A DNA stretch of 10,679 nt, from assembly GCA_905236615.1 (NCBI GenBank), contig CAJORC010000079.1, positions 1 to 10,679 of the forward strand. Direction: 5' to 3'. The position numbers were made by a program, and so were the translations under genes. Shown piece after piece: positions 9,731 through 10,679 of the stretch. Numbering within the stretch: the first letter of the stretch is position 1; each line of letters begins with the position of its first letter. Below the pieces are notes generated by a model. That model searched no databases. It saw only the letters and a list, made by a program, of their open reading frames with translations, and was not told the origin of the DNA. The stretch is from an uncultured Lachnospiraceae bacterium (GTDB lineage Bacteria; Bacillota; Clostridia; Lachnospirales; Lachnospiraceae).

Positions 9731-10495
9731 ATGGTTTACTATATTAAGTCACAATTAAATAACGCATTAAAGAGAAAATACACACGCTACTATTTCTTCG
9801 GAATAGTAGCGATGTGTTTGCTTGCAAATTCTGCTATGAGCGCTTTCAGAAGCATTCTTTACGGAATGAATGACGGAACTTACGCTTCTAACCTTATAAT
9901 CTTTGCAAAAGGTTTCTTCTGGGTTCCTTATTACAGCTGTATATTTATTGCGGACATCGTTTTCGGAGATACATATCCGGATCCGAGGATCAGGGATAAA
10001 TCTACGATAGGGCTTACAAGAATACATATATATTTCGGTAAGCTGATCACTGAACTGATAATGCTTGTGGTTTATGCATTGATAGCGGTGCTGGTATTCC
10101 TCATTATAACGCCGATATTTCAGGTTCATGACGGGACGATTGATATTTCGGTAATGCTTGATTTTGTCCAGTCGGTAGTGATAGCATTTCCGCTGCTCAT
10201 TGTCGGTGTTTCTGCCGCTAATATGTTTTTATTTTCTGCAAAAACAAAAAAACAGGCATATATTTTATTCGGTGCTTGCGTAATTGTGCTTCCGAGGATT
10301 ATAATGCTTTTGGCGACTGATAGCTTTAGAATAATCCCACTTGTATGGGTGAGGGACTGGCTTATTACACCGCAGTTCCAGACCTTACAGTTTTACGCAA
10401 CAAGAGATGTGCCTAAGATCATAATCACATCAATTATTTATACGATTGTAACCTGTGTTATAGGATGTCGTAGTTTTAAGAAAAGGGAATTTTGA
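9731..10495 (+). CDS. ABC-2-type permease-like membrane protein
   Basis: A 254-residue membrane protein with about six hydrophobic segments, near residues 21-39, 62-79, 105-130, 147-168, 176-196 and 228-246. A basic N-terminal segment (KSQLNNALKRKYTR) leads into the first helix. Between helices 2 and 3 lies an IGLTRIHIYFGKLI stretch, which fits the conserved G-x-(S/T)R-x-x-(I/V)-(Y/F)-x-(G)K segment of ABC-2 export permeases. No ATPase partner is in view, so the transported substrate is unknown and a non-transport role is possible. The ATG at 9731 has no ribosome site and lies 9 bases after, and in frame with, the guaB stop; reinitiation by ribosomes leaving guaB is plausible. The N-terminus from this ATG has the normal shape for the family and the next Met (residue 28) would cut helix 1, so 9731 is kept. 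Confidence 0.72.
   Translation: MVYYIKSQLNNALKRKYTRYYFFGIVAMCLLANSAMSAFRSILYGMNDGTYASNLIIFAKGFFWVPYYSCIFIADIVFGDTYPDPRIRDKSTIGLTRIHIYFGKLITELIMLVVYALIAVLVFLIITPIFQVHDGTIDISVMLDFVQSVVIAFPLLIVGVSAANMFLFSAKTKKQAYILFGACVIVLPRIIMLLATDSFRIIPLVWVRDWLITPQFQTLQFYATRDVPKIIITSIIYTIVTCVIGCRSFKKREF
9780..9817 (+). other. Long UUCG-capped hairpin within the permease gene start
   Basis: ACACA (9780-9784) pairs with TGTGT (9813-9817), CGCTACTA (9785-9792) with TAGTAGCG (9804-9811), and TTC (9794-9796) with GAA (9801-9803), closing a TTCG loop at 9797-9800. Only T9793 and A9812 are unpaired, giving 16 base pairs and the very stable C(UUCG)G cap. It starts 58 bases after the guaB stop and covers codons 17-29 of the permease gene. 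No T run follows, so it does not read as a plain intrinsic terminator; it could protect the guaB mRNA 3' end, pause polymerase, or limit translation of the downstream genes. Confidence 0.7.
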
Positions 10496-10679
10496 TGAAG
10501 CTTCCATTTATATTGCGGGCAGTTGCAGTACTGCCTGCAATTTTTGTGATGTATATAATATTTATATATTCGGCACAACCGAAAATGGAGTCCAAATATG
10601 CAAGTAATGCGATAAGCGGTCCGCTTATTGAAACTGTATTCGGAATTCGTGAAGTGGAGTATACCGAAGAAACGGTCGA
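10495..10679 (+). CDS. VanZ-like membrane protein, N-terminal part
   Basis: The reading frame opens at ATG 10495, sharing one base with the TGA of the permease gene, and runs off the window after 61 codons. AAGGGA lies 6 bases ahead, a good ribosome site. The visible part has one hydrophobic segment at about residues 9-26 followed by IYSAQPKMESKYAS. The serine-alanine-glutamine-proline turn after helix 1 followed by an ES-x-x-x-S segment is typical of the VanZ-like family (named after the teicoplanin-resistance accessory protein). Most family members are of unknown function, so no resistance role should be assumed. Translational coupling suggests it works with, or is at least made together with, the permease-like protein. 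Confidence 0.65.
   Translation, partial: MKLPFILRAVAVLPAIFVMYIIFIYSAQPKMESKYASNAISGPLIETVFGIREVEYTEETV

Noticed and set aside
10240..10252. A5-C-A7 run in the permease gene as a frameshift site
   Set aside because: The zero-frame codons read AAA AAA CAG, which does not fit the X XXY YYZ phase needed for -1 slippage, and no useful overlapping frame follows.

Overview
The window carries only plus-strand genes in what looks like a low-to-medium GC, AT-leaning Bacillota genome. I judge it most likely a Clostridia member of the Lachnospiraceae type. Reasons: AddAB recombination nuclease instead of RecBCD, strong GGAGG-type ribosome sites, a consensus sigma-A promoter, a small two-helix membrane protein resembling the DUF6106 group, and frequent AGG/ATA codons in ordinary genes. 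The genus cannot be fixed from the sequence alone.

Region 1 (1-127) is a short leader holding three hairpins packed end to end (37-49, 50-63, 64-86). An upstream GC-rich arm (24-29) can compete for one of them. Its composition is unlike the genes beside it and it may be an extragenic repeat or a structured leader.

Region 2 (128-8133) reads as one tight four-gene operon: addB, addA (4-base ATGA overlap), a CPBP/CAAX-type membrane protease (11-base gap) and a small DUF6106-like membrane protein (7-base gap). AddB and AddA form the heterodimeric helicase-nuclease that resects double-strand breaks for RecA. Both nuclease sites, the AddA helicase motifs and the AddB four-cysteine iron-sulphur set all look intact. 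The two membrane proteins have no known link to AddAB and may simply share the transcript.

Region 3 (8134-10679) starts with a sigma-A promoter (TTGACA, 17-base spacer, TATGAT) and a GGAGG site driving guaB, the IMP dehydrogenase of guanine nucleotide synthesis. guaB has the codon use of a highly expressed gene. No convincing terminator follows it. Nine bases after its stop, and in the same frame, begins an ABC-2-type permease-like membrane protein with no visible ribosome site. That gene overlaps by one base the start of a VanZ-like membrane protein cut by the window end. A 16-base-pair hairpin with a UUCG loop lies inside the first 30 codons of the permease gene and is the most striking unexplained structure downstream of guaB.

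I found no RNA genes, CRISPR array, insertion sequence or clear new multi-gene system. The best leads are the two RNA-structure signals.
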